The position numbers and the translations under genes are program-made. Below, piece after piece: positions 54,029 through 62,948 of a stretch of 64,000 nt of DNA (the first letter of the stretch is position 1; each line of letters begins with the position of its first letter). The notes below the pieces were generated by a model, which was not told where the DNA came from, did not search any database, and saw only the letters and a list, made by a program, of their open reading frames with translations. The stretch comes from Mesorhizobium sp. WSM4311 (lineage in GTDB: Bacteria; Pseudomonadota; Alphaproteobacteria; Rhizobiales; Rhizobiaceae): contig NZ_NSFV01000003.1 of the NCBI RefSeq assembly GCF_002295115.1, positions 124,001 to 188,000 of the forward strand, given 5' to 3'.

Positions 54029-54056
54029 GCGCCGGCCCGCCGGCGCGTTTTCGTTT
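54029..54056 (+). terminator. Rho-independent terminator after grxD
   Basis: GCGCCGGC (54029-54036) and GCCGGCGC (54039-54046) form a very strong stem, followed by GTTTTCGTTT. It separates grxD from the MFS gene at 54074; it is only 18 bp before that start. Confidence 0.75.
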
Positions 54057-54073
54057 GAGAGATCGGACTTGCC

Positions 54074-55342
54074 GTGGATCAGCAATCGACAGCGCCGCAA
54101 TCGGCAAGCAAACTGTCTATTCCGCGCTGGGAGTTCATTGCGCTGTGCGCGGCGCTGATGGCGCTGAATTCCCTGGCCATCGACATCATGCTGCCGGCGC
54201 TGCAGCAGATCGGCGCCTCGCTCGGCGTCGAGAATGAAAACCACCGGCAATATGTGATCACCGCCTACATTCTGGGTTTTGGTGGCGGCCAGCTGTTCTT
54301 CGGGCCGATCTCGGACCGTTTCGGCCGCCGCTCGCCGCTCGTCGCCGGGCTGATCATCTATGTGGCGGCCGCCGCCGCCGCCGCCATCGCGCCAAGCTTT
54401 GAAACGCTGCTGATATGCCGCGCCGTGCAAGGCATCGGCGCGGCGGCCACGCGCGTCATCGCGGTCTCGATCGTGCGCGATACGTTCGAAGGCCGGCGCA
54501 TGGCGGAGGTGATGTCGCTGATCTTCATGGTGTTCATGGCGATACCGGTCATTGCGCCGGGCATCGGCCAGTTCATCATGCTGTTCGCCACCTGGCACTA
54601 TATCTTCGTCACCATGGCCGTCGGCGCGCTGATCGTGTCGGCGTGGTCGCTGCTGCGCCTGCCTGAAACGCTGCGCCCCGAATATCGCCGGCAATTGACG
54701 GTTTCCTCGGTCCTCGGCGGATTCGGCATCGTGCTCACCAACCGCATCGCGCTCTGCTACGCCTTTGCCAGCACCTTCATCTTCGCCGCCATGTTCGGCT
54801 TCATCGCCTCGGCGCAGCAGATCTATGTCGACATCTTCAACGTCGGCGAGATGTTCCCCGTCATCTTCGCCGGGGTCGCCGGCGTGCTGGCTTTTTCCAA
54901 TTTTCTGAATTCGCGGCTTGTCGGCCGCATCGGCATGCGCCGTCTGTCGCAGAGCGCGCTGCTTTTGTTTCTGGTCATCAGCCTGGCCTGGCTGGTCGTT
55001 TCGCTGGAAATCAAGATGCCGCTCTGGCTGTTCATCACTTTCTTTGCCAGCGCCATGCTTCCCTTCGGTGCGCTTGGCGCCAATTTCAACGCATTGGCGA
55101 TGGAGCCGCTCGGCCAGCTGGCCGGCACGGCGTCGTCCATCCTTGGCTTCATGCAGACGTTTCTCGGCGGCATTCTCGGCACGCTGATCGGCCAGGCTTT
55201 CAACGGCACGGTGACGCCGCTTGCCGCCGGCTTCTGCAGCGTCTCGGTCGCGGCGCTGCTGATGATCCTCATCGCCGAGCGCGGCAAGATGTTCCAGCCG
55301 CATAACCCACCCATTTCAGGGCATATTACCGACCTGCATTAG
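54074..55342 (+). CDS. Bcr/CflA-family MFS multidrug exporter
   Basis: 422 aa, twelve helices. Motif A GPISDRFGRRSPLVAG and motif C-like GAAATRVIAVSIVRD with FMAIPVIAPGIGQFIM are those of the Bcr/CflA (DHA1) drug/H+ antiporters. The N-terminus SIPRWEFIALCAALMALNSLA and DIMLPALQQIGASLG are typical of the family. GTG start at 54074. It lies 18 bp behind a strong terminator, so it must have its own promoter between, or escape termination. Ten bp separate it from the convergent gene. Confidence 0.93.
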   Translation: MDQQSTAPQSASKLSIPRWEFIALCAALMALNSLAIDIMLPALQQIGASLGVENENHRQYVITAYILGFGGGQLFFGPISDRFGRRSPLVAGLIIYVAAAAAAAIAPSFETLLICRAVQGIGAAATRVIAVSIVRDTFEGRRMAEVMSLIFMVFMAIPVIAPGIGQFIMLFATWHYIFVTMAVGALIVSAWSLLRLPETLRPEYRRQLTVSSVLGGFGIVLTNRIALCYAFASTFIFAAMFGFIASAQQIYVDIFNVGEMFPVIFAGVAGVLAFSNFLNSRLVGRIGMRRLSQSALLLFLVISLAWLVVSLEIKMPLWLFITFFASAMLPFGALGANFNALAMEPLGQLAGTASSILGFMQTFLGGILGTLIGQAFNGTVTPLAAGFCSVSVAALLMILIAERGKMFQPHNPPISGHITDLH

Positions 55343-55352
55343 ACGAGGTGCG

Positions 55353-55760
55353 TCAGGAGGCACCTTCAACCGCCGCCGTGAAGCGGGGCGCAAGCATGCG
55401 CCCGGCGATTGCTCCGCCCATGCTGTCCGAAAAAGGCAAAGGCAGCGCGTCGTCGAGGGCCTTGAGGATGGATGCCACGAAGGCCCGGCTGAGCTGCGGA
55501 TCGGCGCCGAGATCCGAATAGGTGGCGCGAGGCTTGCCGATCAGCGTGCCGTTGCGGCGCAGCGAGAACTGCAGCGTCAACGACATGCCCGCGGTCCCCG
55601 CTGGCGGCCTCCAGCAGGCATAGATAGCCTCCGACATCTCCTTGAGGGTGTCGACAGGTTCGGAGCTGTGGCAGGGGCGCTCTTGCGCGATTGCCGCGGT
55701 GGCGTTTGCAAGCAAGATGGCAGCAAGAGCCGCCGCAAGAATTGCGCGCCGAGATTTCAT
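55353..55760 (-). CDS. Hypothetical secreted protein, 135 aa
   Basis: Signal peptide MKSRRAILAAALAAILLANA, cleavage after AIA. The mature part contains EAIYACWRPPAGTAGMSLTL, QFSLRRNGTLIGKPRATYSD and FVASILKALDDALPLPFSDS. This resembles the TonB C-terminal-like fold of small periplasmic proteins seen in Rhizobiales (strand, RNG turn, helix), but the match is by eye. Start at 55760 chosen because it produces the signal peptide. Confidence 0.7.
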   Translation of the reverse strand: MKSRRAILAAALAAILLANATAAIAQERPCHSSEPVDTLKEMSEAIYACWRPPAGTAGMSLTLQFSLRRNGTLIGKPRATYSDLGADPQLSRAFVASILKALDDALPLPFSDSMGGAIAGRMLAPRFTAAVEGAS

Positions 55761-55834
55761 TCGAGAGAACCCCGCGAAAGCGCCAATTCTTCGGCCGCAC
55801 AAAACCGGCAGTCAAGCGCGGGCCAGGAATTGAC

Positions 55835-56662
55835 CTACCCAGCCCACAGTTCGCGGCGCAACTCCTGCCAGCTTTCGCGATCAGGAGCGACCAGCAAGCC
55901 GCCGCCAACATGCGACGGCAGATAGGCCGTGCCATCGAAGCGCGCGGCATGGCCGCCGGCCTCCGCATGGATCAGCACGCCGGCCAGATGGTCCCAGGGC
56001 ATCAACTTGTTGTAGACGACGAAATGGCCATGGCCGCTCGCCAGCAAGCGATATTCGTGGGCGGCGCAGCGGTAGTTGAACTGCGACAGCGTTTTGGTCT
56101 GGTTGCAGGCCAGCCGCGTGCGGTCGGGCTCGGCCATATACTGCCAGGAAACCGCGCCGGTCATCCCGGAGATCGGCGCGCTAGCCGCAACCCGCACTGT
56201 CTCCAGTGTACCATGCGCATGGCGGATATGGCTGCCGGCACCCTTGGCACCGATCAGCCAGTCCTTGCCGACCGGATCATGGATGATGCCGGCGACCGTC
56301 TCGCCCTTGACCACGACGCCGAGCATGACGCCGAACAGCGGCACGCCGGAGGCGAAATTGAAGGTGCCGTCGACCGGGTCGATGACGAAAGCCAGATCGG
56401 CGTCGCCCAGGCCATCGAGCAGCGCCGGGTCGTCGGAACAGGCTTCCTCGCCGACGACCATGGCCGAGGGATAACGCTGGCGCAGCCTGGCGGTGATCAG
56501 CCGCTCGGCGTTGACGTCGGCTTCCGTCACCAGATCTGCGGCCGAGGTCTTCTGCCTGATGTCGCCATCGCCCAGCCGGCGAAAGCGGGGCATGATTTCG
56601 GTGTCGGCGGCCTCGGCCAGCAGGCTGGCCAGCCAGTCGATCGCGTTGTCGTCAAATGTCAT
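55835..56662 (-). CDS. Inositol-monophosphatase-family phosphatase
   Basis: 275 aa, Mg-dependent. Metal-site motifs: [10 protein letters not shown] (acid pair), [20 protein letters not shown] (the D-P-x-D-G-T-x-N signature) and [20 protein letters not shown] (W-D-x-A-G). Acts on inositol phosphate, a sugar phosphate or 3'-phosphoadenosine phosphate; which cannot be told. Start ATG at 56662 lies inside the end of ttcA (11-bp overlap), so it is probably co-translated. Confidence 0.92.
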   Translation of the reverse strand: MTFDDNAIDWLASLLAEAADTEIMPRFRRLGDGDIRQKTSAADLVTEADVNAERLITARLRQRYPSAMVVGEEACSDDPALLDGLGDADLAFVIDPVDGTFNFASGVPLFGVMLGVVVKGETVAGIIHDPVGKDWLIGAKGAGSHIRHAHGTLETVRVAASAPISGMTGAVSWQYMAEPDRTRLACNQTKTLSQFNYRCAAHEYRLLASGHGHFVVYNKLMPWDHLAGVLIHAEAGGHAARFDGTAYLPSHVGGGLLVAPDRESWQELRRELWAG

Positions 56663-57539
56663 CTGAAGCGTCTTGTCCTGTGATGAGGGTCTGGTTCAGG
56701 GCGGCGAAATCGAACAGCTTCCTGTCGAGCAGATGCGACGGCCGGGTGTTGGACAGCGCGCGGATCATGGTGTCCTTGCGGCCGGGCATGCGCCTTTCGA
56801 TGTCTTCCAGCATCGCCTTCATGGCGTTGCGCTGGAGACCTTCCTGGCTGCCGCAGAGGTCGCAAGGAATGATCGGGAACCGCATCGCCGCGGCGAATTT
56901 TTCGAGGTCGATCTCGGCGCAATAGCTCAGCGGCCGCAGCACCATGACGTCGCCTTCGTCGTTGAGCAGCTTTGGCGGCATGGCGGCGAGACGGCCGCCA
57001 TGGAACAAGTTCATGAAAAAGGTTTCGAGAATGTCCTCGCGATGATGGCCGAGCACCAGCGCCGAGCACCCCTCCTCGCGCGCGATGCGGTAGAGATGGC
57101 CGCGCCGCAGCCGCGAGCAGAGCGAGCAATAGGTGCTGCCTTGCGGCAGCTTGTCGGTGACCACCGAATAGGTGTCCTGATACTCGATGCGGTGGGCAAT
57201 GCCGTTGGCGTTGAGATAGTCGGGCAGGATGTGCTTGGGGAAACTCGGCTGGCCCTGATCGAGATTGCAGGCCAGCAACTCGACCGGCAGCAGCCCGCGC
57301 CATTTGAGGTCGAGCAGCAAGGCAAGCAGGCCGTAGGAATCCTTGCCGCCCGACAGCGCGACCAGCCAGCGCTGTCCCGGCTCCACCATCGAGAAATCCT
57401 CGATCGCCTGGCGGGTCAGCCGTAGCAGCCGCTTGCGCAATTTGTTGAACTCGACCGAGGACGGCACATCGGCGAACAGCGGATGGGAGCCGCCTTCGGC
57501 GGCCGGCTCAAGCGTCTCGATGTCTGGCAGCATATTCAT
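56652..57539 (-). CDS. ttcA: tRNA 2-thiocytidine biosynthesis protein TtcA
   Basis: 295 aa. PP-loop SGGKDS at 63-68 ([20 protein letters not shown]), plus two CxxC motifs, Cys138/Cys141 ([15 protein letters not shown]) and Cys226/Cys229 ([15 protein letters not shown]), which with a further ligand hold the iron-sulfur cluster. Thiolates cytidine 32 of certain tRNAs. Start ATG at 57539; a second ATG two codons later is possible. Overlaps the phosphatase gene by 11 bp. Confidence 0.95.
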   Translation of the reverse strand: MNMLPDIETLEPAAEGGSHPLFADVPSSVEFNKLRKRLLRLTRQAIEDFSMVEPGQRWLVALSGGKDSYGLLALLLDLKWRGLLPVELLACNLDQGQPSFPKHILPDYLNANGIAHRIEYQDTYSVVTDKLPQGSTYCSLCSRLRRGHLYRIAREEGCSALVLGHHREDILETFFMNLFHGGRLAAMPPKLLNDEGDVMVLRPLSYCAEIDLEKFAAAMRFPIIPCDLCGSQEGLQRNAMKAMLEDIERRMPGRKDTMIRALSNTRPSHLLDRKLFDFAALNQTLITGQDASDDI

Positions 57540-57621
57540 GGCGCGGCGGCCCCAGGATGTGATGTCCGTCCGGATTAGCGCATCGGCCGCAAAATCGAAA
57601 CGGCAAAGCCGATGCGCCAAA

Positions 57622-57650
57622 CAAAAAGGCCGCCTCGAGGGCGGCCTTTC
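57622..57650 (-). terminator. Rho-independent terminator of rpsD
   Basis: AAAGGCCGCC (57625-57634) pairs perfectly with GGCGGCCTTT (57640-57649) around TCGAG; on the minus strand it is followed by TTTTTG. It lies 23 bp after the rpsD stop. Confidence 0.9.
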
Positions 57651-57672
57651 GGTATCGCTAAAAGGCGTTCGC

Positions 57673-58290
57673 TTAGCGCGAATAGAATTCGACGACCAGG
57701 TTCGGCTCCATCTGCACGGCGAACGGAACGTCCGCCAGGCCAGGGATGCGCGAGAAGGTCGCAACCATCTTGTTGTGGTCGGCTTCGATGTAGTCCGGCA
57801 CGTCGCGCTCGGCGAGGCCGACCGATTCCAGGACGATGACCAGCTGCTTCGACTTTTCGCGCACTTCGATGACGTCGCCCGGCTTGCAGCGGTACGAGCC
57901 GATGTTGACGCGCTTGCCGTTGACGTTGACGTGGCCGTGGTTGACGAACTGACGGGCGGCGAAAATGGTCGGCACGAACTTGGCGCGGTAGACGACCGCG
58001 TCGAGACGCGATTCGAGCAGGCCGATCAGGTTCTCCGAAGTGTCGCCCTTGCGGCGGTCGGCCTCTTCATAGACCTTGCGGAACTGCTTTTCCGAAACGT
58101 CGCCATAGTGACCCTTCAGCTTCTGCTTGGCGCGCAGCTGCAGGCCGAAATCGGAAAGCTTGCCCTTGCGGCGCTGGCCGTGCTGGCCGGGGCCGTATTC
58201 ACGCTTGTTGACCGGGGACTTCGGGCGGCCCCAGATATTTTCGCCGAGACGGCGGTCGATCTTGTATTTCGCGGATTCGCGCTTGCTCAT
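57673..58290 (-). CDS. rpsD: 30S ribosomal protein S4
   Basis: 205 aa, standard length. [60 protein letters not shown] (S4 core helix), then the S4 RNA-binding domain with [20 protein letters not shown]. Assembles early on 16S rRNA. Unlike the alpha-operon of gamma-proteobacteria, it stands alone here with its own promoter and terminator. Confidence 0.98.
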   Translation of the reverse strand: MSKRESAKYKIDRRLGENIWGRPKSPVNKREYGPGQHGQRRKGKLSDFGLQLRAKQKLKGHYGDVSEKQFRKVYEEADRRKGDTSENLIGLLESRLDAVVYRAKFVPTIFAARQFVNHGHVNVNGKRVNIGSYRCKPGDVIEVREKSKQLVIVLESVGLAERDVPDYIEADHNKMVATFSRIPGLADVPFAVQMEPNLVVEFYSR

Positions 58291-58382
58291 CGCATTCCCT
58301 TTTCAAAACAACACACCCGCAACCTCATGGTCCGGGTGAAGGAAACGCGCCCTCCTCTGGCCTCCGTTTTCGAGACCTGACA

Positions 58383-58413
58383 GGGTTTTCCCACGCAACG
58401 CGGCGGAAAACCC
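58383..58413 (-). promoter_or_regulatory. Perfect inverted repeat in the rpsD leader
   Basis: GGGTTTTCC (58383-58391) and GGAAAACCC (58405-58413) with a 13-nt loop. It is inside the predicted 5' leader of rpsD, about 95-120 nt before the start codon. It could form a stem used in S4 autoregulation or act as an RNA stability element. Confidence 0.45.
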
Positions 58414-58508
58414 ACGGGACACGTCAGTTCAAACAAAACCAGAAACCAAGGCAACCGGTCCTGCGCATACAAAACAAACACCGGACATCGCTGCCCGGCG
58501 TTGGCGGC

Positions 58509-58537
58509 TGGTTAAACCGAGATTTAACCGGTGTCAA
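58509..58537 (-). promoter_or_regulatory. Probable rpsD promoter with internal dyad
   Basis: On the minus strand TTGACA (58537-58532), a 17-nt spacer and TAACCA (58514-58509). The spacer and -10 contain GGTTAAA-N6-TTTAACC (58510-58529), a perfect 7-bp inverted repeat, which could bind a regulator at the promoter core. Confidence 0.55.
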
Positions 58538-58661
58538 GCTTGTGAGTGGCGCGGCGCAACGCAACCCTATAGCGTCCCAGCGTTGAGCGATGCCGGATGT
58601 GGCGGGAGGTTTGCGCCAACGGCACCGGGAAGAGATCTGGAGCTAGAGGAGTCCAATCAGC

Positions 58662-58859
58662 ATGAAGAAGTTCTTCCTTACCTTGGCCGGTGCCGCGGTG
58701 TTGGCCGGATCGATGGCGGTGGCGCCGGAACCAGCCATGGCGCGCCATTGGCACGGCCATAAGCAGGTCTGCCGCATCATCGTGAAGAAAAGGGTGGTGT
58801 GGCGGCATGGCCACCGCAGGGTGATCGTCGAGCGGATACGGCGCTGCCATCGCTGGTAA
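58662..58859 (+). CDS. Small secreted Arg/His/Val-rich protein, 65 aa
   Basis: Signal peptide MKKFFLTLAGAAVLAGSMAV ending near PAMA. The 37-residue mature part is very basic (HWHGHKQVCRIIVKKRVVWR, then HGHRRVIVERIRRCHRW) with two cysteines that may form a disulfide. AGGAG lies 10 nt before the ATG. Such proteins are common but uncharacterised in Rhizobiales. Followed by a terminator-like stem at 58892. Confidence 0.8.
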   Translation: MKKFFLTLAGAAVLAGSMAVAPEPAMARHWHGHKQVCRIIVKKRVVWRHGHRRVIVERIRRCHRW

Positions 58860-58891
58860 GGCAAACGGCCTACAGATTTTGCATTAGATAC

Positions 58892-58921
58892 AAGGCCCGC
58901 GGTTCCGCTGCGGGCCTTGTT
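58892..58921 (+). terminator. Rho-independent terminator
   Basis: AAGGCCCGC (58892-58900) pairs with GCGGGCCTT (58910-58918) around a 9-nt loop, followed by GTTT. It lies 33 bp after the stop of the small secreted-protein gene and could also serve the convergent DUF3008 gene. Confidence 0.75.
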
Positions 58922-58950
58922 TGCTTGGGCCGGCGTTTCGCGAACGACAC

Positions 58951-59139
58951 TCAGTCTTTCGACTTCTTTTCCGGCAGCCCTTTGCGCTTGGTCTCGGCGA
59001 ATTCCTCGAGCTGCTTTTCGCTCATGGATTCGTACATTCCTTTGGAAGCGCCTTTGAGCTCGCTCTTTTTCGTCTCGCCGCGTTTGGCGGAGAGCGCGGC
59101 GCCGGCGGCTTTCTGCTGGGCTTTCGAGGTGGCTGGCAT
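58951..59139 (-). CDS. DUF3008 family small protein
   Basis: 62 aa: MPATSKAQQKAAGAALSAKR followed by GETKKSELKGASKGMYESMS and EKQLEEFAETKRKGLPEKK, the full DUF3008 pattern with its K-S-L/K-x-G-A-S-x-x-M core. Charged and helical, often stress-induced. AAAGGAG is 8 nt before the ATG. Confidence 0.9.
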   Translation of the reverse strand: MPATSKAQQKAAGAALSAKRGETKKSELKGASKGMYESMSEKQLEEFAETKRKGLPEKKSKD

Positions 59140-59299
59140 GGCGGTTTCTCCTTTGCTGTCAGGGAAACGCCGCTCTTCGGCGGCGGTTCCAGTGCCGGTA
59201 GGCCCAGTTTCTCGTCCGATCGCCGCCGGTCAGGCAGCCAGCTTTGGCGAATTCGTCGGCAGCCTTCCCGTGTCCGAAGCCCTGGTGTAGGACGGCTGA

Positions 59300-60682
59300 A
59301 TGAAGTCCCTGACAGACCCCTCACAAGCGCTCTCCACCGGCCTGGCGAAAATCCGCACCGAGTTCCACGTGCCGGATGGATTTCCGGCTGACGTGATGGC
59401 CGCAGCGGAGGCGGCGGCCAGACGCGTGCCGAACCAGCATGCCGATCGAACTGACATGCCCTTCGTCACGCTCGATCCGGCGGCCTCCACTGATCTTGAC
59501 CAGGCGTTCTCGATCGAGGCAAGCGGTGGCGATCTTCTCTTGCATTATGCCATCGCCGACGTTGCATGGTTCGTCGAGGACGGCGACGCGCTGAATCGCG
59601 AAGCCTGGACGCGCGGCGAGACGCTGTACCTGCCCGACGGCAAGGCCGGGCTCTATCCGCCGGCACTTGCCGAGGCTGCGGCGAGCCTGTTGCCGGATGG
59701 ACCGCGTCCAGCTGTCGTCTTCACCGTCCGGGTCGCTGAGGATGGCGCGGTAAAGTTGGACGGCGCGGAGCGGGCAATCATCCAGAGCCGCGCGAAGCTC
59801 GCCTATGACAGCGTGAAGGCCTCCGACGTTCCGGCCGACTTCGCCGAAATGGCGCGGCGCATGGCGGCAAACGAAGAGCGGCGCGGCGCTTCCCGCGTCG
59901 ACCCGCCCGAGCAGGAGGTGGAAAGGCTTGCCGATGGCAGCTTCCGGCTTTCGTTCAGACCGCTGCTGCAATCCGAGCAGGACAACGCCGCGCTTTCACT
60001 GGCCGCCAACATGGCGATCGCCGACGCCATGCTGGCGCACAAGACCGGACTGTTTCGGGTGATGTCTGGGCCAGACGCCTCCAAGGTGCAGAGATTGCGC
60101 AACGCGGCACAGGCGCTCGGTCTGTCCTGGCCGGCCTCAACCAGCCTGCGCGACTACCAGCGCTCGCTCGATCCGGCTGATCCGAAACAGGCGGCGTTGA
60201 TGCTGGAAATCCGCCGCGCAGGCAACGGCGCGTCCTACCAGCCCTACCAGGAAGGTGTCGTTCCCTGGCATGAGGCGATGGCTGCGACCTATGCCCATGC
60301 GACCGCGCCACTCAGGCGACTGGCCGATCGCTATGTCGTGCGCTGCGCGCTGGCTATCGCCAACGGCCAGCCCGTGCCGCAGGCCGTCAGCGATGCGTTC
60401 GCCGGACTGCCAAAGGTGATGGGGCGTGCGGATGCCCGCGCTTCGCAGATCAACCATGCAGCCATCGACCTTGCCGAGGCGGTGATGCTGAGGGGACGCG
60501 AAGGGGAAACGTTCAAAGCCGTCGTCACCGACTTCGTCGACCATGGCGTGCGCGTCCAGCTTGCCGACATGCCTGTCGTTGCCACCGTAAAGGCCTCCGG
60601 TCTCAGGCAGGGTGACGGTGTGACGCTAAAGCTGGCCTCGGCCGATCCGGATCAACGCAGCATCGTCTTCGAACCTGTTTGA
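59300..60682 (+). CDS. RNB-domain ribonuclease lacking N-terminal cold-shock domains
   Basis: 460 aa, RNase II-family 3'-5' exoribonuclease-like. The RNB domain starts at about residue 45, with no CSD1/CSD2 before it. The metal site reads FVTLDPAASTDLDQAFSIE: Asp59, Asp65 and Asp67 match Asp201, Asp207 and Asp209 of RNase II, but the fourth position is Gln68 instead of Asp. Further RNB motifs are HYAIADVAWFVEDGDAL and YAHATAPLRRLADRYV. A short S1-like end follows. The subfamily usually has this DLDQ form; substrate preference is unknown. Confidence 0.9.
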   Translation: MKSLTDPSQALSTGLAKIRTEFHVPDGFPADVMAAAEAAARRVPNQHADRTDMPFVTLDPAASTDLDQAFSIEASGGDLLLHYAIADVAWFVEDGDALNREAWTRGETLYLPDGKAGLYPPALAEAAASLLPDGPRPAVVFTVRVAEDGAVKLDGAERAIIQSRAKLAYDSVKASDVPADFAEMARRMAANEERRGASRVDPPEQEVERLADGSFRLSFRPLLQSEQDNAALSLAANMAIADAMLAHKTGLFRVMSGPDASKVQRLRNAAQALGLSWPASTSLRDYQRSLDPADPKQAALMLEIRRAGNGASYQPYQEGVVPWHEAMAATYAHATAPLRRLADRYVVRCALAIANGQPVPQAVSDAFAGLPKVMGRADARASQINHAAIDLAEAVMLRGREGETFKAVVTDFVDHGVRVQLADMPVVATVKASGLRQGDGVTLKLASADPDQRSIVFEPV

Positions 60683-60706
60683 GCGACTGGCGTTGGGCGA
60701 CATCAA

Positions 60707-61495
60707 TCAGCGCACGGACAGTCCAAAGCCCTGCATCAGCCGGCCGACGGCGAAATCCGCCTTGCCTGACGTAAAGACCGCGATATCGGGCTCGCCTTGC
60801 GGCAGCGCCCCGTCGACGGGCGGCAAGAGCGAAAGGGCACGCCTCGCGATCGCTTCGGCCGGGTCGATCCAGTCGACCGGCCAGGGCGCGGTCTTGCGCA
60901 TGCGGTTGACCAGGAACGGGTAGTGGGTGCAAGCCAGCACGACGATGTCGGTCCTGAGCCCCTCATTCTCCATGAAACAGGGCGCGATCTCGGCGCGCAC
61001 GGCTTCCTCGTCGACGAAACCCTCGCGCATATAGACTTCGGCAAGGCCCGCCAGCCTGTCGCTGCCAACTAGGCGGACATGGCATTTCTGCGCCCATTTA
61101 CTGATCAGGTCGCGCGTGTATTGCCGCTTCACCGTGCCCGGCGTCGCCAGCACGGAGACCAGCCCGGAGCGGGTGCGCTCCGCCGCCGGCTTGACCGCTG
61201 GCACGGTGCCGACGAAGGGATGGCCGGGAAATCTCTCGCGCAGCGCATCGATCACCAGCGTCGAGGCGGTGTTGCAGGCGATGACGGAAATCGCAGGCAC
61301 AAACCGGTCGAGCAATTTGGCGAAGAGTTCGAGTATGTGGGTGCGCAGTGCCGGTTCTTCCCAGGCGCCGAACGGAAAGGCCGCATCGTCCGCGACATAG
61401 ACGAAGCGCCGGTCCGGCATCAGCACGCGCGCCTCGCGCAGCACGGTCAGCCCGCCGACGCCGGAATCGAACATCAGGATCGGCTGCTCAGTCAT
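60707..61495 (-). CDS. murI: Glutamate racemase
   Basis: 262 aa. Makes D-glutamate for peptidoglycan. Catalytic cysteines are Cys74 in [19 protein letters not shown] and Cys189 in [35 protein letters not shown] opens the protein with the conserved Asp-Ser pair. The ATG at 61495 lies inside the end of the SPOUT gene (8-bp overlap). Confidence 0.96.
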   Translation of the reverse strand: MTEQPILMFDSGVGGLTVLREARVLMPDRRFVYVADDAAFPFGAWEEPALRTHILELFAKLLDRFVPAISVIACNTASTLVIDALRERFPGHPFVGTVPAVKPAAERTRSGLVSVLATPGTVKRQYTRDLISKWAQKCHVRLVGSDRLAGLAEVYMREGFVDEEAVRAEIAPCFMENEGLRTDIVVLACTHYPFLVNRMRKTAPWPVDWIDPAEAIARRALSLLPPVDGALPQGEPDIAVFTSGKADFAVGRLMQGFGLSVR

Positions 61496-62399
61496 TGTCG
61501 GTTCCCTTGCCGCCCAGCGGCGGCGCGTCCTCATCGTCACCCACAGGCTTGTGCGCCTGGCGATCGGCCTCTGCCTGGCCGGCACGCGCGGCGGCCGGAA
61601 GCCGCCTTGGATCATCGCCCGGCGAGCCGTCGCCGCGCGGCATTGCCGGCGAAAACCTGTCCAGCGAGGAGATGATGCCGCGCAGCACCTTCAGCTCCGG
61701 CTCGGCGAAACCGGCGCGCGTCAACACGGCGCGCAGATTGTCCACCATCTTGGGCTTCTTCGGCGCCGGCCGGAAATAGCCGCGCGCTTCCAATGCGCCT
61801 TCGAGATAGGCGAAAAGGCCATGCAGTTCTTCCTTGCTGGCCGGCTTCATCTCCGGCCCGGTGAAATTGGTCTTGTTCTCATCCTCGAGGCCCGACTTCA
61901 TCCACTCATAGGACATCAGCAGCGCCGCCTGCGCGATGTTGAGCGAGGAGAAATCGGGATCGACGGGAAAGGTGACGATCTCGTCGGCGAGCCCGACCTC
62001 GTCATTGTAGAGACCGAAGCGCTCGCGGCCGAACAGGATGCCGGTGCGCTGCCCCATGCCATGACGGGCGCGCAGCACCCTGCCCGCCTCCACGGGGCCG
62101 CGCACGGCCTTGAAACCGTCGCGCTGCCTGGCGGTGGTGGCGAAGACGAAGTTCAGATCGGCAAGGGCCGAGGCCAGATCGTCGAACACCGTCACGGCGT
62201 CGATGACATGGTCGGCGCGGCTGGCGGCGGCGCGCGCCTTCTCGCTCGGCCAGCCGTCACGCGGATTGACCAGGCGCAGTTCCGACAGGCCGAAATTGGC
62301 CATGGCGCGCGCGACCATGCCGATGTTCTCGCCGAGCTGCGGCTCGACGAGGATGATCGCCGGACCGCCAGGGCCACGCTGAAAGTCTGTTGCGGTCAT
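61488..62399 (-). CDS. trmJ: TrmJ-like SPOUT tRNA/rRNA methyltransferase
   Basis: 303 aa. Trefoil-knot SAM-binding motifs: [60 protein letters not shown] and [20 protein letters not shown]. The first 240 residues match TrmJ (2'-O-methylation of position 32 of tRNA); the C-terminal 60 are a disordered, charged tail. Whether the target is tRNA is inferred. murI starts inside its end. Confidence 0.9.
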   Translation of the reverse strand: MTATDFQRGPGGPAIILVEPQLGENIGMVARAMANFGLSELRLVNPRDGWPSEKARAAASRADHVIDAVTVFDDLASALADLNFVFATTARQRDGFKAVRGPVEAGRVLRARHGMGQRTGILFGRERFGLYNDEVGLADEIVTFPVDPDFSSLNIAQAALLMSYEWMKSGLEDENKTNFTGPEMKPASKEELHGLFAYLEGALEARGYFRPAPKKPKMVDNLRAVLTRAGFAEPELKVLRGIISSLDRFSPAMPRGDGSPGDDPRRLPAAARAGQAEADRQAHKPVGDDEDAPPLGGKGTDND

Positions 62400-62948
62400 G
62401 TGTTCCAGATGATTGCGCTACGAGGTCACCGCGTCCTGCCATATCGATACGGCTTTTTGAAGAGTTGTCGGTGACCTGGCGACAAATAGCCTTGTCCCGC
62501 ACCCCCTGTGTTGGCGCGAAAAATCCAAATTCGCTCCACCGGCGGGCTGGAGCAAATGGTCACACGCCCGTACAAGCAAACGAGCCACGTGCTCCATCTT
62601 CTCAAGGGATGGTTGAGATGTGGGCATCGCGGCCGCTCTGGCAACGACAAGCTATCCAACCCTATACTGCTTGATGGCTCTGCCTTACTTTTTTATCGGC
62701 GACATCTTCCGGTTACAGAAATAACCTATTATCTATATGTATAGTTAAATACGGCGATGCGGCCGCCGCTGTGACATAATCTTAGAAAATTGCAATATCA
62801 AAACCGCTTGGGGCCAAGCTGTATCGGTAAATTCATTTGAAGACGGAGCGTGTCTTGCACGCTCCTGTCACTTATCTGTGCCCCAAGCGTTTCCACACGG
62901 GTTTTCAATAGCCGACACGGGTGTTGGCCAAGCTTCAGGAGGGGGCAA
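62400..62948. other. 549-bp intergenic region with inverted repeats and an AT-rich section
   Basis: No convincing gene. The left part has a 9-bp inverted repeat AGGTCACCG (62423-62431) / CGGTGACCT (62469-62477) upstream of the minus-strand methyltransferase. The middle (62690-62800) is AT-rich and holds AATAACCTATTATCTATATG, a plausible promoter zone for the beta-helix gene. The right part is the structured leader at 62805-62889. Confidence 0.6.
62805..62889 (+). ncRNA. Candidate structured leader RNA of the beta-helix gene
   Basis: CGCTTGGGGC (62805-62814) pairs perfectly with GCCCCAAGCG (62880-62889), closing an 85-nt element. Inside it GGAGCGTG (62845-62852) pairs with CACGCTCC (62858-62865) around TCTTG. 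It ends 59 nt before the ATG at 62949. Both stems are perfect; the class is unknown. Confidence 0.5.

Larger units (their letters stand above)
58291..58661. other. Leader and promoter region between rpsD and the 58662 gene
   Basis: 371 bp without another gene. On the minus strand it carries the rpsD promoter (58509-58537), a long 5' leader of about 210 nt and a perfect 9-bp hairpin (58383-58413). On the plus strand it holds the upstream region of the secreted-protein gene, with CCTATAG near 58565 as a possible -10. Confidence 0.6.

Noticed and set aside
53816..55303. A 495-codon minus-strand open frame opposite the MFS exporter
   Set aside because: The exporter has all family motifs; the opposite frame is charged low-complexity sequence.
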